Positions 19,026 to 27,009 of a DNA stretch of 64,000 nucleotides are shown here, piece by piece; within the stretch, counting starts at the first letter, position 1; every line of letters begins with the position of its first letter. The notes below the pieces were generated by a model. That model was not told the origin of the DNA. It was given only the letters and a program-made list of their open reading frames with translations, and did no database searches. A program made the position numbers and the translations under genes. The DNA comes from CAVOAK01 sp965217615 (GTDB lineage: Bacteria > Pseudomonadota > Alphaproteobacteria > UBA8366 > CAVOAK01), in the NCBI GenBank assembly GCA_965217615.1, contig CBDCIT010000018.1, positions 124,001-188,000 on the forward strand, written 5' to 3'.

Positions 19026-20745
19026 GGCGAGGCCTCTTGGGTGTGACGTCGATTGCGAGCAACCGGCGTATCTCAGGCGATTCTTCATCAAGCGGCGCGA
19101 TTGCGACGAACGGCGCCATACGCTGAACGACGCGGCTCACAACCGGTGCAGCCGTCCAGCCGCCGCCTGCGAAACCACGCGTCTCGGCATTTCCTTTTGG
19201 GTCGTCGAGGAGGACCAGCACGATGTAGCGAGGCTCGTTCATCGGAAATGCGCCGACGAAAGAGGACAAAAGCGCGTTACTGCTGTAATTGCCTGCCACG
19301 AGCTTTTCCGCAGTTCCCGTCTTGCCGCCGACGAGATAACCCGGAGCTGCGGCCTTGCGGCCAGTTCCCTTTTCGACGACCAGTCGCAGCAGCCGCCGCA
19401 TTTGCGCGGACGTTTCCTCGGAGAAAACGCGCCTGCCCGATGGCGAACTACTGGAGGCATCATTCGGTCGTTTTACAAACGTGGGCGCAATGTAGCGCCC
19501 ACCATTGATCGTTGCCGCCGCGCCGGCTGCCAGGTGTAAGGCGCTTACCGCGATGCCGTGACCGAAGCCGGCGGTCATGGTGTTAATCGAGCGCCACGGT
19601 CGGGGGATCATCGGCGCACCGGTTTCAACCAGCCCGAGCGGCAGACGTTCCAATAAGCCCAATTGACCCAGGTACGCGCGTTGGGCCTCGCCGCCGAGGT
19701 CGAGCGCCATTTTGGCGGCGCCGATGTTGGACGAGTACATGAAGATTTCCGGAACCGACAGCCAGCGGCTTTCCGGGTGAAAATCGCGGATCGTATAGCG
19801 CGAAATGTGGATCGGACGACTTGCATCGTATCCGCCCGCAAGGTCTGTGACACCAGTCTCTAGCGCGATCGCAGTCGTGAATATTTTGAACGTGGAGCCA
19901 AACTCATAGACACCTAGCATCGCTCGATTGAAGCGTTGGTCGGCGGTTGCGTCAGCCGGGCGATTGGGATCGAAGTCGGGCAGGGAGACCAGTGCGAGGA
20001 CTTCGCCATTGCTTACATCCAGAACAACGCCAGCCGCCCCGTTCGCTGCGAATTTGGAAACGGCTTGGGCGAGTTCGTCATGCATGACGTGCTGCACGCG
20101 CATGTCGAGCGAGATTTGCACTGGTTCGCGGCGCGAGCTGAGCGTGTGGTCGAACGCCCTTTCTACGCCCGCGAGCCCATTATTATCGATATCGGCATAG
20201 CCAAGAATGTGGGCAGCCAGCGAACCCTGCGGATAGACACGCGCTTCTTCATGCTGGAAATCGAGTCCTGGTTGCCCCAGTCGATTGACTTGCCACTGTT
20301 GGCGCGGTGTGAGGTTGCGCCGGATCCAGACGAATCGACCGCCATCCCGCAGCTTCTCGGCGACATCGGACGCACTAAGTTCCGGTAGGACGGCAGCAAG
20401 TTGGTCGGCGACCTCTTCCGCGTCCATTATTTCATGTGGCTGGGCGTAGAGTGAGGCAGTCGCCAGATTTGTTGCAAGCAGTACGCCGTTGCGGTCAACG
20501 ATGTCAGCGCGTTCGGTCGAGAGTCCGGCCTCATAGGCGACTCTCGTGACGACCGGCTCTTCGGCAGCCTGAAATATGGCTAGATCGATCAGCCGTATGC
20601 AGACAGCGGTAAAGGCAAATACGGCAACACCGAGCGTCATCAGAATTCTAGTGCGGCCGGTTTCTATGGCCGGCGTTGACTTCACTGCCGATCTTGGCTT
20701 GCGCCGTCTTTCTTTGTACTCGGAATGCGGCTTACGTGCGTTCAT
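19012..20745 (-). CDS. ftsI: Septal transpeptidase FtsI (PBP3)
   Basis: Class B penicillin-binding protein that cross-links septal peptidoglycan with FtsW. The 577-residue protein has a basic cytoplasmic tail, one membrane segment (about residues 34-58), a pedestal domain beginning RADIVDRNGVLLATNL, and a transpeptidase domain with the catalytic STFK (Ser284), SSN (338-340) and KTG (475-477) motifs. It begins at ATG 20745 overlapping the ftsL stop as ATGA. Confidence 0.96.
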   Translation of the reverse strand: MNARKPHSEYKERRRKPRSAVKSTPAIETGRTRILMTLGVAVFAFTAVCIRLIDLAIFQAAEEPVVTRVAYEAGLSTERADIVDRNGVLLATNLATASLYAQPHEIMDAEEVADQLAAVLPELSASDVAEKLRDGGRFVWIRRNLTPRQQWQVNRLGQPGLDFQHEEARVYPQGSLAAHILGYADIDNNGLAGVERAFDHTLSSRREPVQISLDMRVQHVMHDELAQAVSKFAANGAAGVVLDVSNGEVLALVSLPDFDPNRPADATADQRFNRAMLGVYEFGSTFKIFTTAIALETGVTDLAGGYDASRPIHISRYTIRDFHPESRWLSVPEIFMYSSNIGAAKMALDLGGEAQRAYLGQLGLLERLPLGLVETGAPMIPRPWRSINTMTAGFGHGIAVSALHLAAGAAATINGGRYIAPTFVKRPNDASSSSPSGRRVFSEETSAQMRRLLRLVVEKGTGRKAAAPGYLVGGKTGTAEKLVAGNYSSNALLSSFVGAFPMNEPRYIVLVLLDDPKGNAETRGFAGGGWTAAPVVSRVVQRMAPFVAIAPLDEESPEIRRLLAIDVTPKRPRLASY

Positions 20746-21095
20746 TTCGCGTCCGCATCGATTGCTCTAATGCTGGTTGCCCTGAGTGTCACACCAGGAA
20801 CGTATGGTTCCGCTGCATTGCGCTGTGGCAGTTGCTCGATTCTCATTATCGGTGAGGCAGCACCGGATCTGAGTTCTGGCAAGTAATCTTCGATCAGCAA
20901 CTCAAGCCGTTCCGGCCGGCCGAGATAGCTCCATTCTGCCTTCAAAATGTGAATGGACTGCTGGTCGACGAGAATTTGTCGATTGAGTTCGCCCAATTCC
21001 GCCTCCAGCTTCTCCACCTTGAACGTCACGTTGAACAACGCGAAGCTGGCAGCACACGCGAGTCCGAACCAAACGATGACTGCGAGCGTTTTCAT
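20742..21095 (-). CDS. ftsL: Cell division protein FtsL
   Basis: Small bitopic protein that with FtsB and FtsQ activates FtsWI. The 117 residues comprise a short N terminus, a membrane segment (VIVWFGLACAASFALFNV), and a leucine-zipper-like coiled coil including KVEKLEAELGELNRQILVDQ. The motif ILKAEWSYLGRPERLE is typical of alphaproteobacterial FtsL. Both ends form ATGA overlaps, with rsmH upstream and ftsI downstream. Identification rests on position plus topology. Confidence 0.9.
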   Translation of the reverse strand: MKTLAVIVWFGLACAASFALFNVTFKVEKLEAELGELNRQILVDQQSIHILKAEWSYLGRPERLELLIEDYLPELRSGAASPIMRIEQLPQRNAAEPYVPGVTLRATSIRAIDADAK

Positions 21096-22069
21096 GCCGC
21101 AGCCGCTTGGGGCCAGGGCTGCGCCGATGTTCTTGCAGCCGCGCGAAGGCGGGCCGATCGGGCGCGCGGGTTGGCGTTGATTTCGTGCTCACCAGATCGC
21201 ACGACGCCACGGCCGAGCAGTCGGAAGGTTGGAGGCCATGCGGCTTCTCGTGGTGGCAGGTGTCGAGACGAACCGGTGTTTCTACCGCTGCGTTTGCGGA
21301 GAAATTGTTTGACCGTGCGATCTTCCAACGAGTGAAAGGATACAACGACAAGCCGGCCGTCGGTGGTGAGGACAGATTCGGCGGCACTGAGCCCGCGTTC
21401 CAGTTCGCCCAGTTCATCATTGACGTGAATTCTGAGGGCCTGAAACGTGCGCGTCGCCGGGTCGATCCGATCTCGCGCATGCGGCACGACGTCGCGTACG
21501 ATCTCCGCCAACTGGGACGTACGCCTAATTGGATCGGTTTCGCGGTGTTTGACGATTGCGCCGGCAATGCGGCGCGCGAAACGCTCCTCGCCGAGGCGCC
21601 AGATTATCTCGGCAAGTGTCATTTCGTCAGCCGTATTGACCAAATCGGCCGCACTATGCCCGCCGTTGCCGCCCTCCATGCGCATATCCAAAGGACCATC
21701 GGCACGAAACGAGAAGCCGCGCTCGGCATCGTTTAATTGCAAGGAGGACAGGCCGAGATCTAATACAACCCCGTCGACCCTCGCCACGCTGGCCTGCTCG
21801 AGCAGAAGGTTCATCTCACCGAAACGACCGTGTAGGATTGTGAACCGGTCGTCGTAGCGTTTGGCTAGCGTGTGTCCGGCCTTGACGGCGACGGGGTCGC
21901 GATCGATGGCCCAGACCGTGCAATCCGCCGCATCGAGAATGGCTGTCGTATATCCGCCGCCGCCAAATGTACCATCGATATATCGACCGCCTGTTTGCGG
22001 CGCCAGCGTTTCGACGACCTCGGTCAGCATCACCGGTACATGCCGGCCTTCGGAGTTGGCGATGGTCAT
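21092..22069 (-). CDS. rsmH: 16S rRNA C1402 N4-methyltransferase RsmH (MraW)
   Basis: SAM-dependent enzyme that methylates N4 of C1402 in 16S rRNA. The 325-residue protein starts HVPVMLTEVVETLAPQTGG, followed by the SAM-binding YIDGTFGGGGYTTAIL, then GVVLDLGLSSLQLNDAERGF and RADGPLDMRM. The C-terminal segment LVVVSFHSLEDRTVKQFLR is diagnostic. The start overlaps the mraZ stop as ATGA. Confidence 0.96.
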   Translation of the reverse strand: MTIANSEGRHVPVMLTEVVETLAPQTGGRYIDGTFGGGGYTTAILDAADCTVWAIDRDPVAVKAGHTLAKRYDDRFTILHGRFGEMNLLLEQASVARVDGVVLDLGLSSLQLNDAERGFSFRADGPLDMRMEGGNGGHSAADLVNTADEMTLAEIIWRLGEERFARRIAGAIVKHRETDPIRRTSQLAEIVRDVVPHARDRIDPATRTFQALRIHVNDELGELERGLSAAESVLTTDGRLVVVSFHSLEDRTVKQFLRKRSGRNTGSSRHLPPREAAWPPTFRLLGRGVVRSGEHEINANPRARSARLRAAARTSAQPWPQAAAA

Positions 22070-22524
22070 TTGCCGGCGTCCGGGAGCGAAAGGCTGATCG
22101 TGCGGTCGCGGGCGCGTTCGCGGGCGGCGAATGAATAGTCAGCAAACTCTGCTGGCTGCCAAATTTGAAACCTGGATCCGCGTCCGACGAATACGGCGCT
22201 GTCGACAAGGCCTGAAAACTCTATGAACAGTGACGGAAGGATGATGCGGCCTTCGCCATCGAGCGTGATACGGCGCGCATCGGCGACAAGGGTGGCGCCA
22301 AGATCGTCTTCCGCGTCGGAAAACATGTCGAGCTGGTCGAGACTGTCTGCGAGCCGCTGCATGAAACTCTTGTCACATGCCTCTAATGCGGCCCATTTGG
22401 GAGATCGGTAGACGTAGACGACCCGATCGTCACCGTTGGGCAATTCCGTACGAAAATCAGCCGGCAAGGAGACCCGCCCCTTTCGGTCGATCTTATTCTC
22501 AAATGTGCCCGTGAACAGCGCCAT
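22066..22524 (-). CDS. mraZ: Transcriptional regulator MraZ
   Basis: AbrB-like ring-forming DNA-binding protein and first gene of the dcw cluster; in E. coli it represses its own operon. The 152 residues contain two SpoVT/AbrB-type repeats: FENKIDRKGRVSLPADFR near the N terminus and RRITLDGEGRIILPSLF in the second half. DNA-contacting Asp-Arg-Lys-Gly-Arg is present in the first; the second has Asp-Gly-Glu-Gly-Arg. Spaced TGGG repeats lie 94-152 bases upstream of the start, so autoregulation is likely. Confidence 0.95.
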   Translation of the reverse strand: MALFTGTFENKIDRKGRVSLPADFRTELPNGDDRVVYVYRSPKWAALEACDKSFMQRLADSLDQLDMFSDAEDDLGATLVADARRITLDGEGRIILPSLFIEFSGLVDSAVFVGRGSRFQIWQPAEFADYSFAARERARDRTISLSLPDAGK

Positions 22525-22588
22525 ACCGGGACCCGTTCAATCCAATTGCTAGAGTACGTTGCCCGTCCCAGTACAAACATGTGCTCGT

Positions 22589-22610
22589 GCAATACGGCGC
22601 GCCGTATTGC
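22589..22610. promoter_or_regulatory. perfect 22-bp palindrome in the mraZ leader
   Basis: GCAATACGGCG is followed directly by its reverse complement, giving a 22-base perfect palindrome with no spacer. It lies between the candidate mraZ promoter and the mraZ start, about 65 bases from the ATG. A dimeric regulator operator is the simplest reading; as RNA it could only form a hairpin with a few bases unpaired. It is distinct from the MraZ-type boxes. Confidence 0.5.
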
Positions 22611-22617
22611 CGCCACA

Positions 22618-22676
22618 TGGGTTGCCCATATTGGGACAATATGGGATATCATGGGTACAAAGGAAAAGTCAATGGG
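22618..22676. promoter_or_regulatory. MraZ-type operator: spaced TGGG repeats
   Basis: On the plus strand TGGG occurs at 22618, 22632, 22642, 22652 and 22673. The three central boxes are exactly 10 bases apart (TTGGG, ATGGG, ATGGG with 5-base spacers), matching the TGGGN-N5 direct repeats known as MraZ sites in E. coli and other bacteria. They cover the candidate -10 region of the mraZ promoter, so binding would be expected to repress the cluster. The boxes read opposite to the mraZ coding strand. Confidence 0.7.
22645..22672 (-). promoter_or_regulatory. candidate promoter of the dcw cluster
   Basis: On the minus strand TTGACT (22672-22667) is followed after 16 bases by GATATC (22650-22645), a good -35 and a weak -10. 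It is the best sigma-70-like pair in the mraZ upstream region and overlaps the TGGG boxes. The transcription start has not been determined; this is a pattern match only. Confidence 0.4.
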
Positions 22677-23194
22677 ATCAAGTAGTAAAACTCCAATGAC
22701 GCCCTAATGCTGTATGTAAAAATCAAGTACAGTTATGGAGGCAAAAATAGTACGAACACAAGAACTGGCAATCCTCAGAGCCGATCCAGGAAATTGTTGA
22801 ATCGGATGAGTCGTTTGTGATTCATTGTCGGGCACCCGAAACATTCTGGAGGGGTGCGCGATGTGGACGCCTGAACACCGGCCAGCCGCCGCACGGCGCG
22901 GCTTGCGTTACCCGAGCGATCTGACGGATGCGGAGTGGGCGCTGATCGAGCCATCCCGCCGGCGCGGCGGTCGGCCGCGCGACGTGAACGTCCGCGAGGT
23001 GCTCAACGGGATCTTCTATGTTCTTTGGACGGGTTGCCAGTGGTCGGCGCTGCCCAAGGACCTGCCGCCGAAGTCGACGGCACATCACTACTATCATGCT
23101 GTGGGATGTCAATCGGCGTCCAAAATTGACCCCCTATCGGCGTGCAATATTGACCCCCTGAGTGGCACGGCGGAGGTTGTCCCGGTAGTCAATA

Positions 23195-24638
23195 CAGCCC
23201 GTTGATTAAGTGGCTTTTTCCGGCTCTCACCCCCAGATGAAGAATGCGGCGGCGAAAGCCGACTGGCCGCTTTGCGAACCCCCCCGTGCCACCAGCATGG
23301 CCCCGGTGGGCGTGAGCAGAACGAAAATACCGCCATATCCGCCCGCCACGGCCTCCCGCGGGGTGCCGGCGCCGATGAGCTGGCGCATCAGTAACGATAG
23401 ATTGTGGCCGGCGACGTGGAGCAGGTATCGCTTGTGCACATTCTCTCGCCCGCGCAGCCAGGTTCGTCGCATGCCGCCACGATCGAGGTTGTGGGCAAAG
23501 CAGCGCTCGACGATCTCGGCGCGCAGCTTGAAGGCCTCGCGGGCGACCCCGGACTTGAGCCGCGCACGGTTGTTGGTGACCGCGCGCCGCGCCGCCTCAT
23601 CACCGTGCCAGCGCGAAAAGCCGGTCTGCTTGGGCGCCGCGATCCGGGTCTTCCAGGGACTGTCGTCCAGAGCCCTCAAGACCGCCCGTGAGTGATAACC
23701 TTTGTCGGCGACGCATTCGGCCGGGTCCTCCGCCGTCGGTGCCGCATCCACCGCCCCGAGGTTTGCCTCGGCCTTCGCCAGGGTCTTGGAAAGCGTCGTG
23801 GTGTCGCCCTCATCGGCCGGGTGCAGCTCGGCCGCCACCACCGCGCCGGTGTCCAGATCCACCGCGTGCTCGGGCTTGTAGGCCAGATGCGTCGTGCCGT
23901 CCTTCATCTTGGCGATCTTGGCCTCGGGGTCGCTCTTCGAAACCCAATCCGTGTTGGAAAGCTTCTTGCCCTTGCGCTTCCGCTCCAGACGCGCCAGATC
24001 CTCGGCCGTGGGTGTCTCGACGCCGCTTTCCCGGGCCAGGCGCTCCAGCATCTCCCGGTAGCCTTCGCCGTTGGCGCGCCGCACGATGTTCCGCAGCGCC
24101 GCGTTGGCCTCCATGGTCGAGGCATCGACGCCGATGCGCTCGCCCTTGATCAGCCCCGCCTCGGCGATCAGCACCAGAACCCAGTCGAAGACCGCCGCGT
24201 GGACTTCATGGGGCAGGCGCGTGCGGCTTCGTGACAGCCAGGAATGGTCCGGTACCCGATCACGGCTCCCCAGTCGCAGGAACGCCCGCAGCGAAAGCGA
24301 GTCCGAGCAGCGCCACTCCAGACCGCGCTCGCTGTCGATGCCCTCGAAGTAGCCCACCAGGTGCATCCGGAAATAGCGCCCGGGCGGCACCGAGGGCGCG
24401 CCCATCCGGGCCGCGTAATAAGGCCGGCAGCTCGCCTCGGCAAAGGCGTCGAAGCCGCCCTCGATCAGCACCGACTGCAGGCGGTCATAAAACACATGAC
24501 CCGGAGAGCGCGGCATCTCCGACCAGCTCACCATCAGGTCCCCCTGACCAGCCTTCTGCCGTCCCATCGCCATCGGCAAACCCCCCTGCAAATCAGGGAA
24601 CCAGAGAATCAGATGGCGCCGACTTAATCAACGGGCTG
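23195..24638 (-). mobile_element. IS1182-like element nested in the IS21 element
   Basis: A 17-base inverted repeat CAGCCCGTTGATTAAGT (23195-23211 and complement 24622-24638) bounds 1444 bases with one transposase gene. Flanks show AATA on both sides (23191-23194 and 24639-24642), a 4-base target duplication. It is the youngest of the three nested insertions here. Confidence 0.85.
23227..24573 (-). CDS. IS1182-family transposase
   Basis: DDE transposase that moves the 23195-24638 element. The N-terminal DUF772-type region has PPGRYFRMHLVGYFEGID and SDSLSLRAFLRL. Catalytic residues are probably Asp in GVDASTMEANAALR, Asp in CVADKGYHSRAVL and Glu in IVERCFAHNLDRGGMRR. The frame is open at full length (448 residues from ATG 24573, preceded by a G-rich ribosome site; a TTG at 24591 is an alternative), so the element may be active. 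Confidence 0.85.
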   Translation of the reverse strand: MAMGRQKAGQGDLMVSWSEMPRSPGHVFYDRLQSVLIEGGFDAFAEASCRPYYAARMGAPSVPPGRYFRMHLVGYFEGIDSERGLEWRCSDSLSLRAFLRLGSRDRVPDHSWLSRSRTRLPHEVHAAVFDWVLVLIAEAGLIKGERIGVDASTMEANAALRNIVRRANGEGYREMLERLARESGVETPTAEDLARLERKRKGKKLSNTDWVSKSDPEAKIAKMKDGTTHLAYKPEHAVDLDTGAVVAAELHPADEGDTTTLSKTLAKAEANLGAVDAAPTAEDPAECVADKGYHSRAVLRALDDSPWKTRIAAPKQTGFSRWHGDEAARRAVTNNRARLKSGVAREAFKLRAEIVERCFAHNLDRGGMRRTWLRGRENVHKRYLLHVAGHNLSLLMRQLIGAGTPREAVAGGYGGIFVLLTPTGAMLVARGGSQSGQSAFAAAFFIWG

Positions 24639-24714
24639 AATAGGGGGGACCCGAGCGGCTTCGTGTAGCGCCTTGCGGTGCGCGGAGCGAAGCCGCGTGG
24701 GCTTGACGTCTACG

Positions 24715-25488
24715 TCAAGCCTGTTGACCCACCGGGGCAAGCGGGCCGCAGGCACGGCCTGCCGGGTCAGGAGCGGTTCTTGAAGCGCCAGCTCTCGTTT
24801 CGATGATCTCGCAATGGTGGGTCAGGCGGTCGAGCAGCGCGGTGGTCATCTTGGGGTCGCCGAAGACGGAGGGCCATTCGCCGAAAGCGAGGTTGGTGGT
24901 GACGATGATCGAGGTGCGCTCGTAGAGCCGGCTCATCAGGTGGAACAGCAGCTGGCCGCCGGCCTGGGCGAAGGGCAGGTAGCCAAGTTCGTCGAGGATG
25001 ACGAAGTCGCGTCGGACGAGTTGGTCCGCGGTACGGCCCTGGCGTCCGGAGCGGAGTTCGGCCTCGAGGTGGTTGACCAGGTCGACGACGTTGTAGCAGC
25101 GGCCACGGGCGCCCTTTCTGATACAGGCGCGGGCGATGGCGACGGCGAGATGGGTCTTGCCGGTGCCGGTGCCGCCGACCAGCACGATGTTGCGCTTGCT
25201 CTCCAGGAAGTCGCCGCCGGCGAGTTCCTGGATCAGGGGCTCATTGCCCGGGGAAGCGGCGAAGTCGAAGTCGGCCAGCTCCTTGGCCGTCGGCAGCTTG
25301 GCGGACGTCATCTGGTACTTGATGGAGCGCGCCTGCTTGTCGGCGACCTCGGTCTGCAGCAGCGTACCGATGATCTGTTGCACCGGATGACGGCGCTTGA
25401 GCCCGTCGGCGAGGATGTCGTCGTAGGCGGCGCGCATGCCTGCAAGCTTCAGCGCCGTCATCATCGCCAGCACATCATGACGCTCCAT
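24715..25488 (-). CDS. istB: IS21 helper ATPase IstB
   Basis: AAA+ ATPase that assists the IstA transposase in target capture. The 257 residues include Walker A LVGGTGTGKTHLAVAIA, Walker B FVILDELGYLPF, sensor segment IIVTTNLAFGEWPSVFGD and MTTALLDRLTHHCEIIE. The C-terminal end from about residue 232 (RAGASRTAPDPAG) departs from the family, which usually ends SYR or SFR plus a Lys-rich tail, so a late frameshift is possible. It overlaps istA by 14 bases. Confidence 0.88.
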   Translation of the reverse strand: MERHDVLAMMTALKLAGMRAAYDDILADGLKRRHPVQQIIGTLLQTEVADKQARSIKYQMTSAKLPTAKELADFDFAASPGNEPLIQELAGGDFLESKRNIVLVGGTGTGKTHLAVAIARACIRKGARGRCYNVVDLVNHLEAELRSGRQGRTADQLVRRDFVILDELGYLPFAQAGGQLLFHLMSRLYERTSIIVTTNLAFGEWPSVFGDPKMTTALLDRLTHHCEIIETRAGASRTAPDPAGRACGPLAPVGQQA

Positions 25489-27009
25489 GACCGGCCTCCC
25501 TCAGGCGGTCGTAGCGGCGGCAGTCGGCCACCGGCTGGTGGCGAAGCTGCAGGCCCTCGGGCGTTGGGATGGCCGGCGGCGGCTGCTGCTGGCACTGCCG
25601 GGCGAGGATGTTGAACACAACATCAGCGCTGCAGGCGCCGCAGGCGCCGCAGGCGAGCGCTTCGGCGCAGGCCGCCTCGACCGCCTCCAGCCCGTCCTCC
25701 AGCACCGCCGCGAGGATTTTGACGATCTGACTGATCGCCGTCGTCGCGGCCGGTGAGCCGCGCCCGCATGCGGCCCAGCGCGCCGGGCAGTTGCCAACCC
25801 TTGAAAGGCGCGCCATTCCTCAGCGCACCGGGCTTCCGTGTCAGGATCGGCACGTAGTGCCATGGATTGCAGGCGATCTCACCGCGTCCAAAGCTCCGGG
25901 GGTGTTCGGCAACAGTCTCGCCATCCTGGCGGATGACAATACGATCGGCATAGGCCCGCACGTCGACCGTCTGCCCGACGGCGCGGGCCGCCACGCTGTA
26001 GTGATTGTTGTCGAAGCGCACCAGACAGGTCTTGGAGACCGATACCTCGGTGGCGTGGAAGCCGTCGAAGGGGCCGCGATAGGCCATCAGGAAGGGCCGC
26101 TCCTCCTCGAACACCTGCCACACCGTCTTGCCCTCGATCGTCGGATGCGGCCGCTTCTTGGCGTCCTCGATACACCGATCCATCAGCCACGCGTTGATCT
26201 CGGCGTAAGAGCGGCCCCGCGGGATGGGCACGAACAGGCGGCCGCGGACGTCACCCACCTGCCTCTCGACCTGGCCCTTCTCCCAGCCCGCACCCGGAGT
26301 GCACGCCACCGGCTCCACCAGATGGTGGGAGCACAGCTCCAGAAAGCGCCGGTTGTAGGCGCGCTCCTTGCCCACGAAGACCATGCTCACCGCCGTCTTC
26401 ATGTTGTCGTAGATGCCCCGCCGGCAGACCCCGCCGAAGAAGCGGAAGGCGCGCTCATGCGCCTCGAACACCATCTCCTGGCTCTCGCGCGGGAAGATCT
26501 GAACCAGCTGCATGCGGCTGTAGCAGAGCCGCATGTGCGCCGCCTTCACCTTGGTCGTCACACCCGACAGGCGCGCGTACTCGTGGCTCCAGTCGAACTG
26601 GTAGGCCTCGCCGGGATCGAAGCTCAGCGGCACAAAACCCTGCGACGGCGACAACAGCCGCCACCGCCGCCGCCAGGTCCTGGCGTAGCGGCGCACCGCG
26701 TCGTAGCCGCCGCCATAGCCCAGAGCCGCAAGGTCTTCATGAATCCGCAGCAGAGACAAGCGGTCCCGGCGCGGCTTCTTCTCGTTGGCCTCAAGCCGGC
26801 GCTCCAGCTCACTCCACCCACGGCCCCAGCTTCGGCAGCGGCTGGATCTTGCGCGCGTAGCTGTACGAGGTCTCATCACCCCGAACCACCTTGCGCACCG
26901 TGTTCTTCGAAACCCTCAAATCCCGGGCGATCTTCTTGATCGGTACGCCCCTCACCAGATGATCCCGACGGATCCGCGCAATCGTCTCCACAACCAGCAT
27001 CTCCCCCAC
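25475..27009 (-). pseudogene. istA: IS21 transposase IstA, frameshifted
   Basis: Three reading frames together make one IstA. The N terminus (from 27009) has the helix-turn-helix IKKIARDLRVSKNTVRKVVR. The middle frame (about 26830-25790) has the rve integrase core with FDPGEAYQFDWSHEYARLSG, GVCRRGIYDNMKTAV and GWEKGQVERQVGDVRGRLFV. The C-terminal end in a third frame has QIVKILAAVLEDGLEAVEAA. Shifts fall near 26815 and near 25790. Unless both are recoded or are sequence errors, the element lacks a working transposase. Confidence 0.8.

Noticed and set aside
25791..26939. 382-codon plus-strand frame over istA
   Set aside because: Antisense to the integrase core; no domain of its own.
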